From Sulfuricurvum sp. (GTDB lineage Bacteria > Campylobacterota > Campylobacteria > Campylobacterales > Sulfurimonadaceae), in NCBI GenBank assembly GCA_030694265.1, contig JAUXYP010000002.1:62001-126000 (forward strand): a stretch of 64,000 nucleotides of DNA, written 5' to 3'. The number at the start of each line of letters is the position of its first letter. Within the stretch, counting starts at the first letter, position 1. Positions 46,623-56,165 of this stretch are shown here, one piece after another. Made by a program: the position numbers and the translations under genes. The notes below the pieces were generated by a model. That model was not told the origin of the DNA and searched no databases. It worked only from the letters and a program-made list of their open reading frames with translations.

Positions 46623-49331
46623 ATGAGCCAGTTTGAGCCTTTTTTAGCGTATGAAGCGAGTGCTGGAAGCGGTAAAACGTTTAACCTTGTTGTCCGATAT
46701 TTAAGCCTTCTCTTTATGGGAGAAGACCCCTCATCCATTACGGCATTGACGTTTACGAATAAAGCGGCCAATGAGATGATGCAACGGGTGCTTGAAACAC
46801 TTAAAGCTCTGGAAACGCGTGCAGAGCTTGCCGAGATTTCACGCTTGAGCGGATTAAGCTGTGAAGCCATATTGGAACAGCGAGAACAAATACTGATCCG
46901 TTTTTTGCGCAGTGATATTCATATCTCGACGATTGATAAGTTTTTTGGGACCATATTGCGTAAATTTGCCCTCAACGCCGGAATTATGCCAACATACACT
47001 GCGGCGACGTCCCATCATGAGCAAAAATTCCTAGAGCGTTTTTTACATGAAATAGAAGTATCAGGTGAGATGGAATCTCTGGTCGGATTGGCACAATTGA
47101 GCGCTAAACGTTTGGACGATATTTTTATACTCCTCGCACAGCTGTACGCGAAACATAAAGAATTTGAGGCCATTGAAATGCCCAGTGTGAGTCTTTCCTT
47201 TAATCCGTATGAGCACGCAATGAGTCTGGCATCTGAACTGTCGGCGCTCGTATTGAGTAAGCCTCTGAGTGATCGCGCACGTAGAACGATGGAGATTGAG
47301 GATTACGATTCGCTTATGGCCAAAACGTGGCTTTTCAAGCCCAGCATGGAGTATTGGGATTTTAAAAAAATCTATGAACCTAAAATGGATGAGATATTAC
47401 GAAGTCTACAAGAGACAGTGCGAATGCAAATGCAATCTCGCGAAGCTGATTTTTTTGCAGGGTTATTTCGTCTTTTAAAAATTTACATTAAAAGCCGTAG
47501 CTCTATCATGCGGCAAAATCAAGAGCTTACCTTTGATGATATTACGCTGATGGTTCACTCTTTATTACGGGGGAAAGTGGAGAGCGAATTTCTCTATTTT
47601 CGGCTGGACTCGAGAATGAAACATCTCTTATTGGATGAATTTCAAGATACCAGTGTAATGCAGTTTGATATTTTGCGTCCTTTGATCGAAGAGATCAGTG
47701 CGGGGAAAGGGATCAATGAGGGGGGAAGTTTTTTCTTTGTGGGAGATGTTAAGCAATCCATTTACCGTTTTCGGGGCGGAGTAAGCGCTTTATTTTATGA
47801 TGTGGCAAATCATTTTGAGGTACAAGTACGTCCTCTTGAGGTGAACTACCGTTCGAAAAGCGAAGTAGTAGAATTTGTAAACCGAGTCTTCGGCTCCAAA
47901 ATGAAACGCTATATTCCGCAAGGCTCGCCCCAATCAAAAAAAGGGGGATACGTCGAGATTGCCTACAGTGATGAACCCCTTAAAACACTGCATGAACATA
48001 TAGAGGAACTGCACAAAATCGGAGTTGTATCAGATGAAATAGCTGTTTTATGCGTGACGAATTCCGATGCCAGAAAGCTTCAGGAATATCTTGAAGAACA
48101 CCATTTGGATGTGGTGAGTGAAGCGACGTCAAAACTGATCCATCAGCGAAGTGTTAAAGCGGTGATTGAGTATTTACGCTATTGTTATTTTAGAGCAGAT
48201 ATTTATCGGCACAATTGCGCGGCGCTTTTGGGGATTGAAGTCGAAAAGATACAGTCTGTTGCCATTACCAACTTACAAGAACAAGCCATCCGTTTTATAC
48301 GTGATCAAAGCATTGGGGATAAGAGCGCCATGATGTTTATTGAGCATCTCAATAATTACCGTGACATTGAAGAAGTGGCTTTTGAGATAGAACGCCTGGA
48401 TGCGAATGCTCCTCAGAGTGATCTTCACGGAATACGGATTATGACAGTACATAAATCCAAGGGGTTGGAGTTTGAACACGTACTGGTTTTGGATCGTTTA
48501 GGGATACCTAGAAGCCGTGGAGAGAGTATCGTCTATGAGTATGAGGGTCTGACACTCTCGCGCCTTTTTTACCGTATCAAAGGGCGTGAAGAATTGGACA
48601 TCGCATATAAAGCGGCGCTGGAAAAGGAAAGAGCATTGGAGGGTGAAGATCAGCTCAACGGTTTATATGTGGCCTTGACCCGTGCGGTTCAATCGCTTAG
48701 TGTGATTAGCAAGCCTAAATCGTCTTGGTTCGCTCCTTTGGATCTTGTTGAGGGGAGATGGGGAGAAAAGGTATTTGAATCTTCGTGTGCCCAAGTCCCA
48801 CAGCCTCTTGAACCTCTTGTATATAAAGCAGTATCGTATGGAAGACAAGATGAGGTGGTGACGCTGGGTCAAAATGAGACCTTTGACTATGACGCGGTAC
48901 AGTACGGTTTGGCGCTTCACTACGCATTGGAAATGATGGGTGATTTCAAACAGGATTCTATCTATGCGGCAATCGAATCGGCGCGTAAGCGATACGGTGC
49001 ACGTATCGGGGTCGAAAAGATTAATACGATGCGCACTGCATTGGAGATATTACTACGTGATGAAACTTTTTGCGCATTGACGCGAGGTAAACATTACAAA
49101 GAAAAACGCTTTTTTTATCAGGGAGAGATGCGTATTATAGACTTGCTCATTGAAAGTGATGCAGGGGATTGGACGGTCATTGATTATAAAACAGGGCAAG
49201 AAGAGAGTTTTTCTCATAAAGTTCAAGTTAAAATGTACATGGATGCTGTACGAGCACTCGCTGGAGGGTCTGTTAAAGGGTACCTTTGTTACCTCAATAG
49301 CGAGAGCGTGAAATTCGTAGAGTGCTTATAG
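46623..49331 (+). CDS. addA: AddA-like UvrD/RecB-family helicase-nuclease
   Basis: The 902-residue protein is an SF1A helicase with Walker A in YEASAGSGKTFNLV, the DEFQDTS Walker B motif, GDVKQSIYRFRGG (motif III), MTVHKSKGLEFEHVLV (motif V) and LYVALTRAV (motif VI). A C-terminal RecB nuclease domain has TVIDYKTGQ. I start it at ATG 46623, just after the addB stop, although the frame is open 21 codons further upstream. With AddB it forms the recombination and end-resection enzyme. Confidence 0.92.
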   Translation: MSQFEPFLAYEASAGSGKTFNLVVRYLSLLFMGEDPSSITALTFTNKAANEMMQRVLETLKALETRAELAEISRLSGLSCEAILEQREQILIRFLRSDIHISTIDKFFGTILRKFALNAGIMPTYTAATSHHEQKFLERFLHEIEVSGEMESLVGLAQLSAKRLDDIFILLAQLYAKHKEFEAIEMPSVSLSFNPYEHAMSLASELSALVLSKPLSDRARRTMEIEDYDSLMAKTWLFKPSMEYWDFKKIYEPKMDEILRSLQETVRMQMQSREADFFAGLFRLLKIYIKSRSSIMRQNQELTFDDITLMVHSLLRGKVESEFLYFRLDSRMKHLLLDEFQDTSVMQFDILRPLIEEISAGKGINEGGSFFFVGDVKQSIYRFRGGVSALFYDVANHFEVQVRPLEVNYRSKSEVVEFVNRVFGSKMKRYIPQGSPQSKKGGYVEIAYSDEPLKTLHEHIEELHKIGVVSDEIAVLCVTNSDARKLQEYLEEHHLDVVSEATSKLIHQRSVKAVIEYLRYCYFRADIYRHNCAALLGIEVEKIQSVAITNLQEQAIRFIRDQSIGDKSAMMFIEHLNNYRDIEEVAFEIERLDANAPQSDLHGIRIMTVHKSKGLEFEHVLVLDRLGIPRSRGESIVYEYEGLTLSRLFYRIKGREELDIAYKAALEKERALEGEDQLNGLYVALTRAVQSLSVISKPKSSWFAPLDLVEGRWGEKVFESSCAQVPQPLEPLVYKAVSYGRQDEVVTLGQNETFDYDAVQYGLALHYALEMMGDFKQDSIYAAIESARKRYGARIGVEKINTMRTALEILLRDETFCALTRGKHYKEKRFFYQGEMRIIDLLIESDAGDWTVIDYKTGQEESFSHKVQVKMYMDAVRALAGGSVKGYLCYLNSESVKFVECL

Positions 49332-49412
49332 AAAACTTAATTTAAGTAAGTTATAAGTTTAAATGGGTAAAATTTCGCCACTATTTATAGAGACTAATTA
49401 AGGAGACTCGTG

Positions 49413-49835
49413 ATGAAATTTACTAAAATTGCAACACCTGAGCAAATCGATCGTAAATGGATTTTGATTGACGCAGAGGGGAAAACATTCGGTCGTTTGA
49501 TGACGGATGTTGCTGCTCGCCTTCGCGGAAAAGATAAACCATATTTTACTCCAAATGTTGACTGTGGAGATTTCGTTGTTATTATCAACGCATCTAAAAT
49601 CGTTATCAACGGTGGCGGAAAATTGGCTAACAAAGAATACCACACACACAGTGGTTACTTTGGTAGTGTTAAAAGTGTAAAAATGACAGAGCTTTTGGCT
49701 AACAACACTGAAAAACTCTTCAAACTTGCAGCACGCGGTATGCTTCCAAAAACAAAATTGGGTCGCGCGATGTTGAAAAAACTAAAAGTCTATGCAGATG
49801 CTGAGCATCCACACTCTGCACAGCTTGCAAAGTAA
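49413..49835 (+). CDS. rplM: Ribosomal protein L13
   Basis: The 140-residue large-subunit protein has the IDAEGKTFGRLMTDVA opening, RGKDKPYFTPNVDCGDFVV, and GMLPKTKLGRAMLKKLKVY near the end. The start is ATG 49413, with AGGAG 7 bases upstream; a GTG immediately before it is less likely. rpsI follows at 9 bases, the usual pair. Confidence 0.96.
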   Translation: MKFTKIATPEQIDRKWILIDAEGKTFGRLMTDVAARLRGKDKPYFTPNVDCGDFVVIINASKIVINGGGKLANKEYHTHSGYFGSVKSVKMTELLANNTEKLFKLAARGMLPKTKLGRAMLKKLKVYADAEHPHSAQLAK

Positions 49836-49844
49836 GGATTAACT

Positions 49845-50234
49845 ATGGCAAAAACATATGCAACCGGCAGAAGAAAAACGTCAATTGCTAAAGTATGGAT
49901 GACTCCAGGTACGGGTAAAATTACCGTTAATGGTCTTTCACTTGATGCATGGCTTGGTGGTCTTGAAGCAAAGAAATTGCGTGTTACTCAACCGCTTTCA
50001 TTGACGAAACAAGACACATCTGTAGATATTACAGCTAAAACTACCGGTGGTGGATTCTCAGGTCAATCTGATGCACTTCGTCACGGTATCTCAAGAGCAC
50101 TTTGTGCTTTTGATCCTGCTTTCCGTCCAGTACTTAAACCGTACGGTATGCTTACTCGCGATTCACGTATCGTTGAGCGTAAGAAGCCGGGCCGTCGTAA
50201 AGCACGTCGTTCACGTCAATTCTCTAAGCGTTAA
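49845..50234 (+). CDS. rpsI: Ribosomal protein S9
   Basis: The 129-residue small-subunit protein has [14 protein letters not shown] at the start, [19 protein letters not shown], and the basic C-terminal tail [11 protein letters not shown] that reaches the P site. It is the second gene of the rplM operon, followed by a good terminator. Confidence 0.97.
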   Translation: MAKTYATGRRKTSIAKVWMTPGTGKITVNGLSLDAWLGGLEAKKLRVTQPLSLTKQDTSVDITAKTTGGGFSGQSDALRHGISRALCAFDPAFRPVLKPYGMLTRDSRIVERKKPGRRKARRSRQFSKR

Positions 50235-50249
50235 TCGCTTCTTTTCTTC

Positions 50250-50275
50250 CTTCCCTCTCTTGGGAAGTTTCTTTT
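50250..50275 (+). terminator. Intrinsic terminator of rplM-rpsI
   Basis: CTTCCC and GGGAAG form a 6-bp stem with a 6-base loop, followed directly by TTTCTTTT. It lies 15 bases after the rpsI stop, between convergent genes. Confidence 0.6.
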
Positions 50276-50314
50276 CCCTCTTTATTTATTTCCATTTTTT
50301 ATTTGAATAGCCGA

Positions 50315-52246
50315 TTATTTATTAGGAAGGCAAATGGTCGAAGGTGACCGAAAAAGCTTTTTGTTGTAGAGATCATCCATCACTTTGACAAATGCTAATA
50401 CATCTTTTTCAAGCTCAATATCATGAGGCGCAGCTTTAAGATGTTCGTTTTGATAGGTAAATGTCAGGGCTGTTTTGTTGGGTTGAATTATGGCAACTTT
50501 ATCTTTGACACGCAAAGCGAATGTATCGTTAAACATCATGAGATTCACCTCTTTTTTTGCATCGCTGTAAATGGAGTGCCCTAATATTGGATAGGTGAGA
50601 TTTGTCCCTATAAGGTCTAATGCGGTTGCAAGTACATCGGGTTGTGTACTCATTTTGTCAAATTTTTGTCCCTTTAGCCCATTAGTAATGATGAGTGCAG
50701 GAATATGAAACATATTGACCGGTACGAGGTCATCTCCGTAAACACGAACATTGTGATCGGCTACGACAACAAAAACGGTATCTTTGTAATAAGACTCTTT
50801 TTTCGCCAATTCAAAAAAACGTCCGATCGCAAAGTCGGCGTATTTGACTGCATTTTCTACACCTTGACGCGGTTTACCCTCAATAAAATCAATTTTACCA
50901 TTTGGCAGTTCAAACGGAGAGTGATTAGAAGATGAGAACATCACGCTCACAAATTTTTCATTCTTTTGGGTATAGGATTTGAATTTTTCATTGGCTTTAA
51001 TCACCAAATCCTCATCACTTACCCCCCAGGTGCTTACAAAGGTCGGATTGACGTAATCTTTTTGTTCGATCACTTCATCGAATCCATTTCCCATGTACCA
51101 GCTGCGCATGTTGTCAAATCGTCCCTCACCCCCATAAATAAAACAGGATTTGTATCCAAGCGGTTTGAGCAGCGAGGCAACGGTAAAAAAGTCGCTTTGA
51201 GATTTATTCCGTTTGACCACCTCTTCACCTGCAAGAGGGAGCCACCCTGACGTCATCGCAGAAAGACCTCTGATCGAACGAGTACCATTGCTGAAGAGAT
51301 TGGTAAATGCTAGCCCTTCATGAGAGAGTTTTTCGAGATTTGGGGTGATATTCACATCGCCGCCGCTGAAACCTACAAATTGTGATCCTAAGGATTCTTG
51401 GATAAAAATGACCAAATTTTTAGATTTTTTAGCGGGGAAGTGCGTTGCTTCGAGACGTTCAAAAGGAATTTTTTGCCCTTTTGGAATATTGAGACGTTGC
51501 GAAACTCTGCTATAAGCCTCATTCACATTAATATCTCCGTAGCTTTGAATCAATTTGTCGGATTCTTTGCTGTAGCTGTAGTAAGCATATCCGATACTGT
51601 AGAGTGAATTTTTGGCAATTTCATTGACCATACGGTTGGTGCAGTAGAGCGCATCAGAGATATTCGCAGGACGGTGGCCCACAGAAGATCGAATTCCAAT
51701 AAACAGAAGTGCGCCAATCGGGAGTATTAAAAGCATACGGCGCCAAAGAGGTGTGCGAATGGCTACTTCAAGCTGAAGCGGCGAAAAACGCAGATAGACC
51801 CAAGCTGTGACGATGAGCATGATGAGCGCTGTGACGAGTTGCATCGGATACTCTTTGAGAATCATCGAGCTGACTTCTTTTGGATATTTTAAATATTCAA
51901 CAAATAGGTAGTTCGGTCTGACATCGTATTGTGCGATAAAAGGAAAAGTAGCGTTTTCAACATACAAGGCAATGAGTAAAAAAATCAAAACATAACCATT
52001 TATAAGCGCGGCGATAATCTTTGCAAACATCTTTGGGGTAATTGATAGGAGAAATGCCGGGATTATAAGGATGATTGACGCCGTCATCGTGTCGAGTTTT
52101 AGTCCGTAGAGAAATGAGAGCAGTGATTCGGCGAAGCTGATGTCGCTAAGACGATCAAAATAAAGGATATAAAGGCCGAGTCTTCCGAGGAAAAAAAGGG
52201 CAATAAAAAGAAAATAAATTTTTAGCAGTTCTTTGAAAACGAGCAT
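50315..52246 (-). CDS. LtaS-like sulfatase-fold phosphotransferase, membrane bound
   Basis: The 643-residue protein has about five N-terminal membrane helices, then a large periplasmic alkaline-phosphatase/sulfatase domain. It contains NLVIFIQESLGSQFVGF, the nucleophile region NLFSNGTRSIRGLSAMTSG with the likely catalytic Thr, and VFVVVADHN for metal binding. Gram-negative members of this family transfer phosphoglycerol or phosphoethanolamine to envelope glycans, as OpgB does. True lipoteichoic acid is not expected. It is divergent from eptA. Confidence 0.75.
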   Translation of the reverse strand: MLVFKELLKIYFLFIALFFLGRLGLYILYFDRLSDISFAESLLSFLYGLKLDTMTASIILIIPAFLLSITPKMFAKIIAALINGYVLIFLLIALYVENATFPFIAQYDVRPNYLFVEYLKYPKEVSSMILKEYPMQLVTALIMLIVTAWVYLRFSPLQLEVAIRTPLWRRMLLILPIGALLFIGIRSSVGHRPANISDALYCTNRMVNEIAKNSLYSIGYAYYSYSKESDKLIQSYGDINVNEAYSRVSQRLNIPKGQKIPFERLEATHFPAKKSKNLVIFIQESLGSQFVGFSGGDVNITPNLEKLSHEGLAFTNLFSNGTRSIRGLSAMTSGWLPLAGEEVVKRNKSQSDFFTVASLLKPLGYKSCFIYGGEGRFDNMRSWYMGNGFDEVIEQKDYVNPTFVSTWGVSDEDLVIKANEKFKSYTQKNEKFVSVMFSSSNHSPFELPNGKIDFIEGKPRQGVENAVKYADFAIGRFFELAKKESYYKDTVFVVVADHNVRVYGDDLVPVNMFHIPALIITNGLKGQKFDKMSTQPDVLATALDLIGTNLTYPILGHSIYSDAKKEVNLMMFNDTFALRVKDKVAIIQPNKTALTFTYQNEHLKAAPHDIELEKDVLAFVKVMDDLYNKKLFRSPSTICLPNK

Positions 52247-52331
52247 AGGGGTTTATCCTTAATAAAAGTTGCGAAATTATGGCATAAGTACGGATAATAA
52301 AACGTTAGCTATTAGTTAATAGGGGAGTTGA

Positions 52332-52337
52332 TATAAT
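52332..52337 (+). promoter_or_regulatory. Candidate -10 element for eptA
   Basis: TATAAT, preceded by TTGA, lies 30 bases before the eptA ATG in the 120-base divergent gap. A likely opposing promoter for the sulfatase-like gene is not clear. Confidence 0.45.
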
Positions 52338-52366
52338 TTCGGCATTATTTTAAAAGAGAGTCTTTA

Positions 52367-53965
52367 ATGTCTGTATTTTCAAAACCTTTTCATCCACGAA
52401 CGCTTATTTTAAGCATTTCCCTTTTTTTGGTTCTTTTTGGCAATGGTTCTTTTTTTAGACATGTGATTGAGACATACGGTCTGACATGGGCAACCGTTCC
52501 TACGATTCTTTCGCTCGGGATTGTTTTAGTGGCGGTTTTGGTGATTGTATTTACCTTATTTAGTTCGCGTTATCTTCTCAAACCTTTTTTGATTATTGTT
52601 TTACTGCTCTCCTCGCTGAGCGCATATTTTATGAACACCTATGACATTATCGTTGACAAACTGATGATTCAAAATATTTTGGAAACCAATATGAATGAGT
52701 CAATGGATTTGCTGAGTATTCAGCAGGTTCTTTATTTTTTGATTTTAGGGGTTCTTCCCTCCATAGTGGTTTATCGTGTGAACCTAAAGCCTATGAAATT
52801 TAAAACGGCTTTTTTAGAGGGGATTGAAAGTATTGTTGTCTCTTTGGTTGTTGCTGTACTGCTTATTTTTGCATTTAGTAAATTTTATACCTCCTTTTTT
52901 AGAGAGCATTCTCCATTGCGTTCGTATACGAATCCTGCCAATTATCTCTATTCCATTGGAGATTACATTTATGAATCCTCCACACATAAAATGACAGGAT
53001 TGAAAATTATAGGAGGGGATGCCAAAGTTAGGGAGTCAAATAGAGCTAGAAAATTGATTATTTTAGTCGTCGGAGAAGCAGTACGTGCCGACCATTTCTC
53101 TCTCAACTCTTATGCAAGAGAAACAACTCCGTTACTCAAAAAAGAGGATGTGATTAATTTTCCGCAATTTACTTCAAGCGGGACGGAAACCGCCGTCTCT
53201 GTTCCCTGTATGTTTTCATGTTATGGACGAGAAGTATATGATCGAGATATCGCGCAACACACCGAAAATGTACTGGATGTTTTAAAACATGCCGGTGCAA
53301 ACATTTTGTGGCGTGACAATAACTCGGATTCCAAAGGGGTTGCTGTACGGGTTGCGTATGAAGATTATAAAACGGCTGATAAAAATACAATTTGCGAGGA
53401 TGGAGAGTGTCGTGACGAAGGGATGCTGGTTGGATTGCAGGAGTATATTGATACACACCCTACGGGAGATATTGTCATTGTTCTTCATCAGATGGGTAAC
53501 CACGGCCCTGCATATTATAAACGTTATCCTAAAGCTTTTGAAAAATATACCCCTGTATGCAAAACGAATCAGCTTGAGCAATGTTCGCAAAGTGAGATTA
53601 CCAATGCGTATGACAATGCGATCCTTTATACCGATTATTTTCTCTCAAAAACGATTGGGCTGCTCAAAGAAAACGATAAACAATTTGCAACGGCGATGTT
53701 TTATCTAAGCGATCACGGCGAATCATTAGGAGAAAAAGGTCTTTATTTACATGGGTTTCCCTATGCGATAGCCCCTGACGCCCAAAAGCATGTGCCTGCG
53801 GTTATGTGGTTTGGTAAACAATTTAAAGTGAACAGGAGTGCGTTAAAACAGCGCGCGGCCCAACCTTATACTCATGATTTCCTTTTCCATACGATGCTGG
53901 GATTTATTGAAGTGAACAGTTCTGCATACCATTCAGAATTGGATATTCTGCAAGGCATTCATTAA
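52367..53965 (+). CDS. eptA: Phosphoethanolamine transferase, EptA-like
   Basis: The 532-residue inner-membrane enzyme moves phosphoethanolamine to a periplasmic acceptor such as lipid A. Five membrane helices cover residues ~10-180. The periplasmic domain opens LIILVVGEAVRADHFSLNSY and holds the nucleophile region GTETAVSVPCMFS, with Thr275 as the best candidate. The metal-binding FYLSDHGESLGE follows. Several Cys in TICEDGECRDEG and TPVCKTNQLEQC fit the family's disulfides. In C. jejuni EptC also modifies the flagellar rod, so the target may not be lipid A only. Confidence 0.88.
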   Translation: MSVFSKPFHPRTLILSISLFLVLFGNGSFFRHVIETYGLTWATVPTILSLGIVLVAVLVIVFTLFSSRYLLKPFLIIVLLLSSLSAYFMNTYDIIVDKLMIQNILETNMNESMDLLSIQQVLYFLILGVLPSIVVYRVNLKPMKFKTAFLEGIESIVVSLVVAVLLIFAFSKFYTSFFREHSPLRSYTNPANYLYSIGDYIYESSTHKMTGLKIIGGDAKVRESNRARKLIILVVGEAVRADHFSLNSYARETTPLLKKEDVINFPQFTSSGTETAVSVPCMFSCYGREVYDRDIAQHTENVLDVLKHAGANILWRDNNSDSKGVAVRVAYEDYKTADKNTICEDGECRDEGMLVGLQEYIDTHPTGDIVIVLHQMGNHGPAYYKRYPKAFEKYTPVCKTNQLEQCSQSEITNAYDNAILYTDYFLSKTIGLLKENDKQFATAMFYLSDHGESLGEKGLYLHGFPYAIAPDAQKHVPAVMWFGKQFKVNRSALKQRAAQPYTHDFLFHTMLGFIEVNSSAYHSELDILQGIH

Positions 53966-53968
53966 AAC

Positions 53969-53984
53969 TTCACATAAAGTTCAC
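53969..53984 (+). promoter_or_regulatory. Direct repeat upstream of the porin promoter
   Basis: TTCAC occurs twice, 11 bases apart start to start, ending just upstream of the porin -10 region. An 11-base period is typical of sites for OmpR/PhoB-type regulators. The match is short and could be chance. Confidence 0.25.
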
Positions 53985-53995
53985 GATCATGTAAG

Positions 53996-54001
53996 TATAA
54001 T
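53996..54001 (+). promoter_or_regulatory. Candidate -10 element for the porin gene
   Basis: A perfect TATAAT lies 24 bases before the porin ATG. AAGGAG at about 54011 is the ribosome-binding site. Confidence 0.5.
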
Positions 54002-54024
54002 CTTTGACAAGAAGGAGAATCTAA

Positions 54025-55368
54025 ATGAAATTTATTGCTTTATCAGCGTTATGCGCTTTGTCATTACAAGCAGCCGATGGGCTTGACACATGGTTCAAAG
54101 AGGGACACGTTAGTGGAAATGTTAAGTATTACTACATTGATACAACTAAAGACGGCGGAACTCCAGGACATTCTTCAGGTCATGCTAATGCAATTGGCGG
54201 TCAACTAAGCTACGTTACGGGTTCGCTGTATGGATTGAAATTGGGGGCAACCTTTATGACGACCAATCCATTTGCACTTCCTAATGATCCGGGAAATGTG
54301 GATACCTCTATTATCGGGCGAGATAACGGGGTTAGGTTGGACGGAAATGCAAATGGAGTCCATTCTGATGACGGTTTTACAGTTCTTGGTGAAGTCTATG
54401 GTCAGTACAATCGTGATAATTATGAGCTATGGTATGGACGCAAAGTAATAGAAACGCCGTTGATTGACGCTAAAGAAGTGCGTATGCTTCCTAGCAGCAT
54501 CGAGGGGGGCATGGCCAGTGTAAAGCTGACTCCAGAGGTTCAGCTATCAGCTGGGTATATTGATAAGTTTAAGCAGCGCACCAGCGATCGTTTTACAAAT
54601 ATTGTTAAGCACGCGCTTGGATCGGATACTCTGGCAATCACAGGGCATGAGGACGGGTATATTGTACCGGTATCGGTAAGCTATAAAAATGCTGCTGTCT
54701 CGACGCGTGTATATGATTATTATGCTCCTGACTTTATGAATTCGATCTATGCAGACGCTACATTTACCAATAAGCTTGCTGGCGGAGTTTCTTATTCGGC
54801 GTCTGCTCAAGCAATTGCACAAGATTCGGTCGGCAATGCGGACTCTGCGGCAGCAACTGCGATTATGGGCGGAGCGATCAATGCTCAGGAAGTGGGAGCA
54901 AAAGTGAGCGCAACCTATCAAGACACTACACTTATGGCAGCGTGCACCCATGTATTGAGCAATAGCGGTGATCATGATTCACTGGTGCTTCCGTGGGACG
55001 GTACACCGCTTTATACCAATATGATAACCTCAAATGATCTTTTTATCTCCAATTATGGACAAGGATTAAAGAGTGATACTGCTTACATCGGAGGAACCAC
55101 GGGTGTCAAATTCGGTGCGAGCCAAATATTTGAGATTGCCGGAATCAAAGGATTTAGTGCAGGTTTATCGTATGCTCACTACACTAATGGACGTTTTCCT
55201 AAGAGTCAAGAAGACATCAATGGTGAACTCGGATATGGAATCGGCAGTTTCTCATTAGCACTGAAGGGAATGTGGGTTTCTAACAATACTTCCGCTTCTG
55301 CTAAGAATGTTATTACGCAAAATGATACGTTAACGCAATACCGCGTTATCGCGAACTACAAATTTTAA
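54025..55368 (+). CDS. OprD-like outer-membrane porin
   Basis: The 447-residue protein has a signal peptide ending near SLQAADG and then alternating amphipathic strands with aromatic residues, ending in the outer-membrane signature phenylalanine (YRVIANYKF). Segments such as GHVSGNVKYYYIDT and EVYGQYNRDNYELWYGRKVI match OprD-family and Campylobacterota major-porin sequences. The substrate is unknown. It begins a likely operon with the periplasmic carbonic anhydrase 14 bases downstream. Confidence 0.82.
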   Translation: MKFIALSALCALSLQAADGLDTWFKEGHVSGNVKYYYIDTTKDGGTPGHSSGHANAIGGQLSYVTGSLYGLKLGATFMTTNPFALPNDPGNVDTSIIGRDNGVRLDGNANGVHSDDGFTVLGEVYGQYNRDNYELWYGRKVIETPLIDAKEVRMLPSSIEGGMASVKLTPEVQLSAGYIDKFKQRTSDRFTNIVKHALGSDTLAITGHEDGYIVPVSVSYKNAAVSTRVYDYYAPDFMNSIYADATFTNKLAGGVSYSASAQAIAQDSVGNADSAAATAIMGGAINAQEVGAKVSATYQDTTLMAACTHVLSNSGDHDSLVLPWDGTPLYTNMITSNDLFISNYGQGLKSDTAYIGGTTGVKFGASQIFEIAGIKGFSAGLSYAHYTNGRFPKSQEDINGELGYGIGSFSLALKGMWVSNNTSASAKNVITQNDTLTQYRVIANYKF

Positions 55369-55382
55369 AAAAGGGATAAAAA

Positions 55383-56132
55383 ATGACAAAAACACTTTTA
55401 GCTCTCAGCGCAGCTGCGCTTTTATTTACAACGGCAGGTTATGCTGGGGAGCAGCATGATGAAAATCCAGCAGCAGCGCATCAGGCTCATTGGGATTACG
55501 AGACACATGGTCCATCATGTTGGGGAGATTTTGCACAGGAGTGTCAAAAAGGGCATTTACAATCTCCTATCAATATTGATAGTCATAAAAGTCTCCCGCT
55601 AGAAGGCTCATTGAGCTTGAAAATGAACGAAGATATTCATACGACTGCTGATGTTGTCGATAATGGACACGCCATTCAGGTGAATGTCAAGAATGGGGGT
55701 AAACTCGTTCTTGACGGTCGTGAATACACCCTTGTTCAATTTCATTTTCACGGACATAGCGAACATACGATTGATGGCAAACAATACGCGCTTGAGGGGC
55801 ATTTGGTTCATAAAAGTGCTGATGGGCATTTAGCCGTTGTCGGTATTATGTTCAATGCGGGGAAAAACAACCCTGTATTGGATAATGTCTTAGGCGGAAT
55901 CGGACGAACCATTCGCATAGATCCGCAGGATTTGTTGCCACAGGATAAAAAGCATTATTACCATTATGTAGGTTCGTTAACAACGCCTCCGTGTACCGAA
56001 GGGGTCCAATGGTATGTGTTAAAAGCACCAATGACCGCTTCAAAAGATCAAATTACAGACATGAGAGCGCATTATGAACACAATTTCCGTCCTGTACAGC
56101 CGGCAACTTCTATAAAGCTTGAATCGAAATAA
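55383..56132 (+). CDS. Periplasmic alpha-carbonic anhydrase
   Basis: The 249-residue enzyme interconverts CO2 and bicarbonate. A signal peptide (to about GYAGE) sends it to the periplasm. The fold starts at HWDYETHGPSCWGDFA. The zinc ligands are the two His in QFHFHGHSEH and the His in EGHLVHKS. The substrate pocket contains GSLTTPPCTEGVQW. The usual Pro after FHFHx is replaced by His (FHFHGHSEH). Together with the preceding porin it may supply inorganic carbon or buffer the periplasm. Confidence 0.92.
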   Translation: MTKTLLALSAAALLFTTAGYAGEQHDENPAAAHQAHWDYETHGPSCWGDFAQECQKGHLQSPINIDSHKSLPLEGSLSLKMNEDIHTTADVVDNGHAIQVNVKNGGKLVLDGREYTLVQFHFHGHSEHTIDGKQYALEGHLVHKSADGHLAVVGIMFNAGKNNPVLDNVLGGIGRTIRIDPQDLLPQDKKHYYHYVGSLTTPPCTEGVQWYVLKAPMTASKDQITDMRAHYEHNFRPVQPATSIKLESK

Positions 56133-56165
56133 GTGGTATAATCTCTCCCAAAAAATGGGCTGAGA

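Noticed and set aside
50315-52246. Genuine lipoteichoic acid synthase
   Set aside because: The surrounding genes are those of a Gram-negative with porin and lipid A modification, so teichoic acid is not expected.
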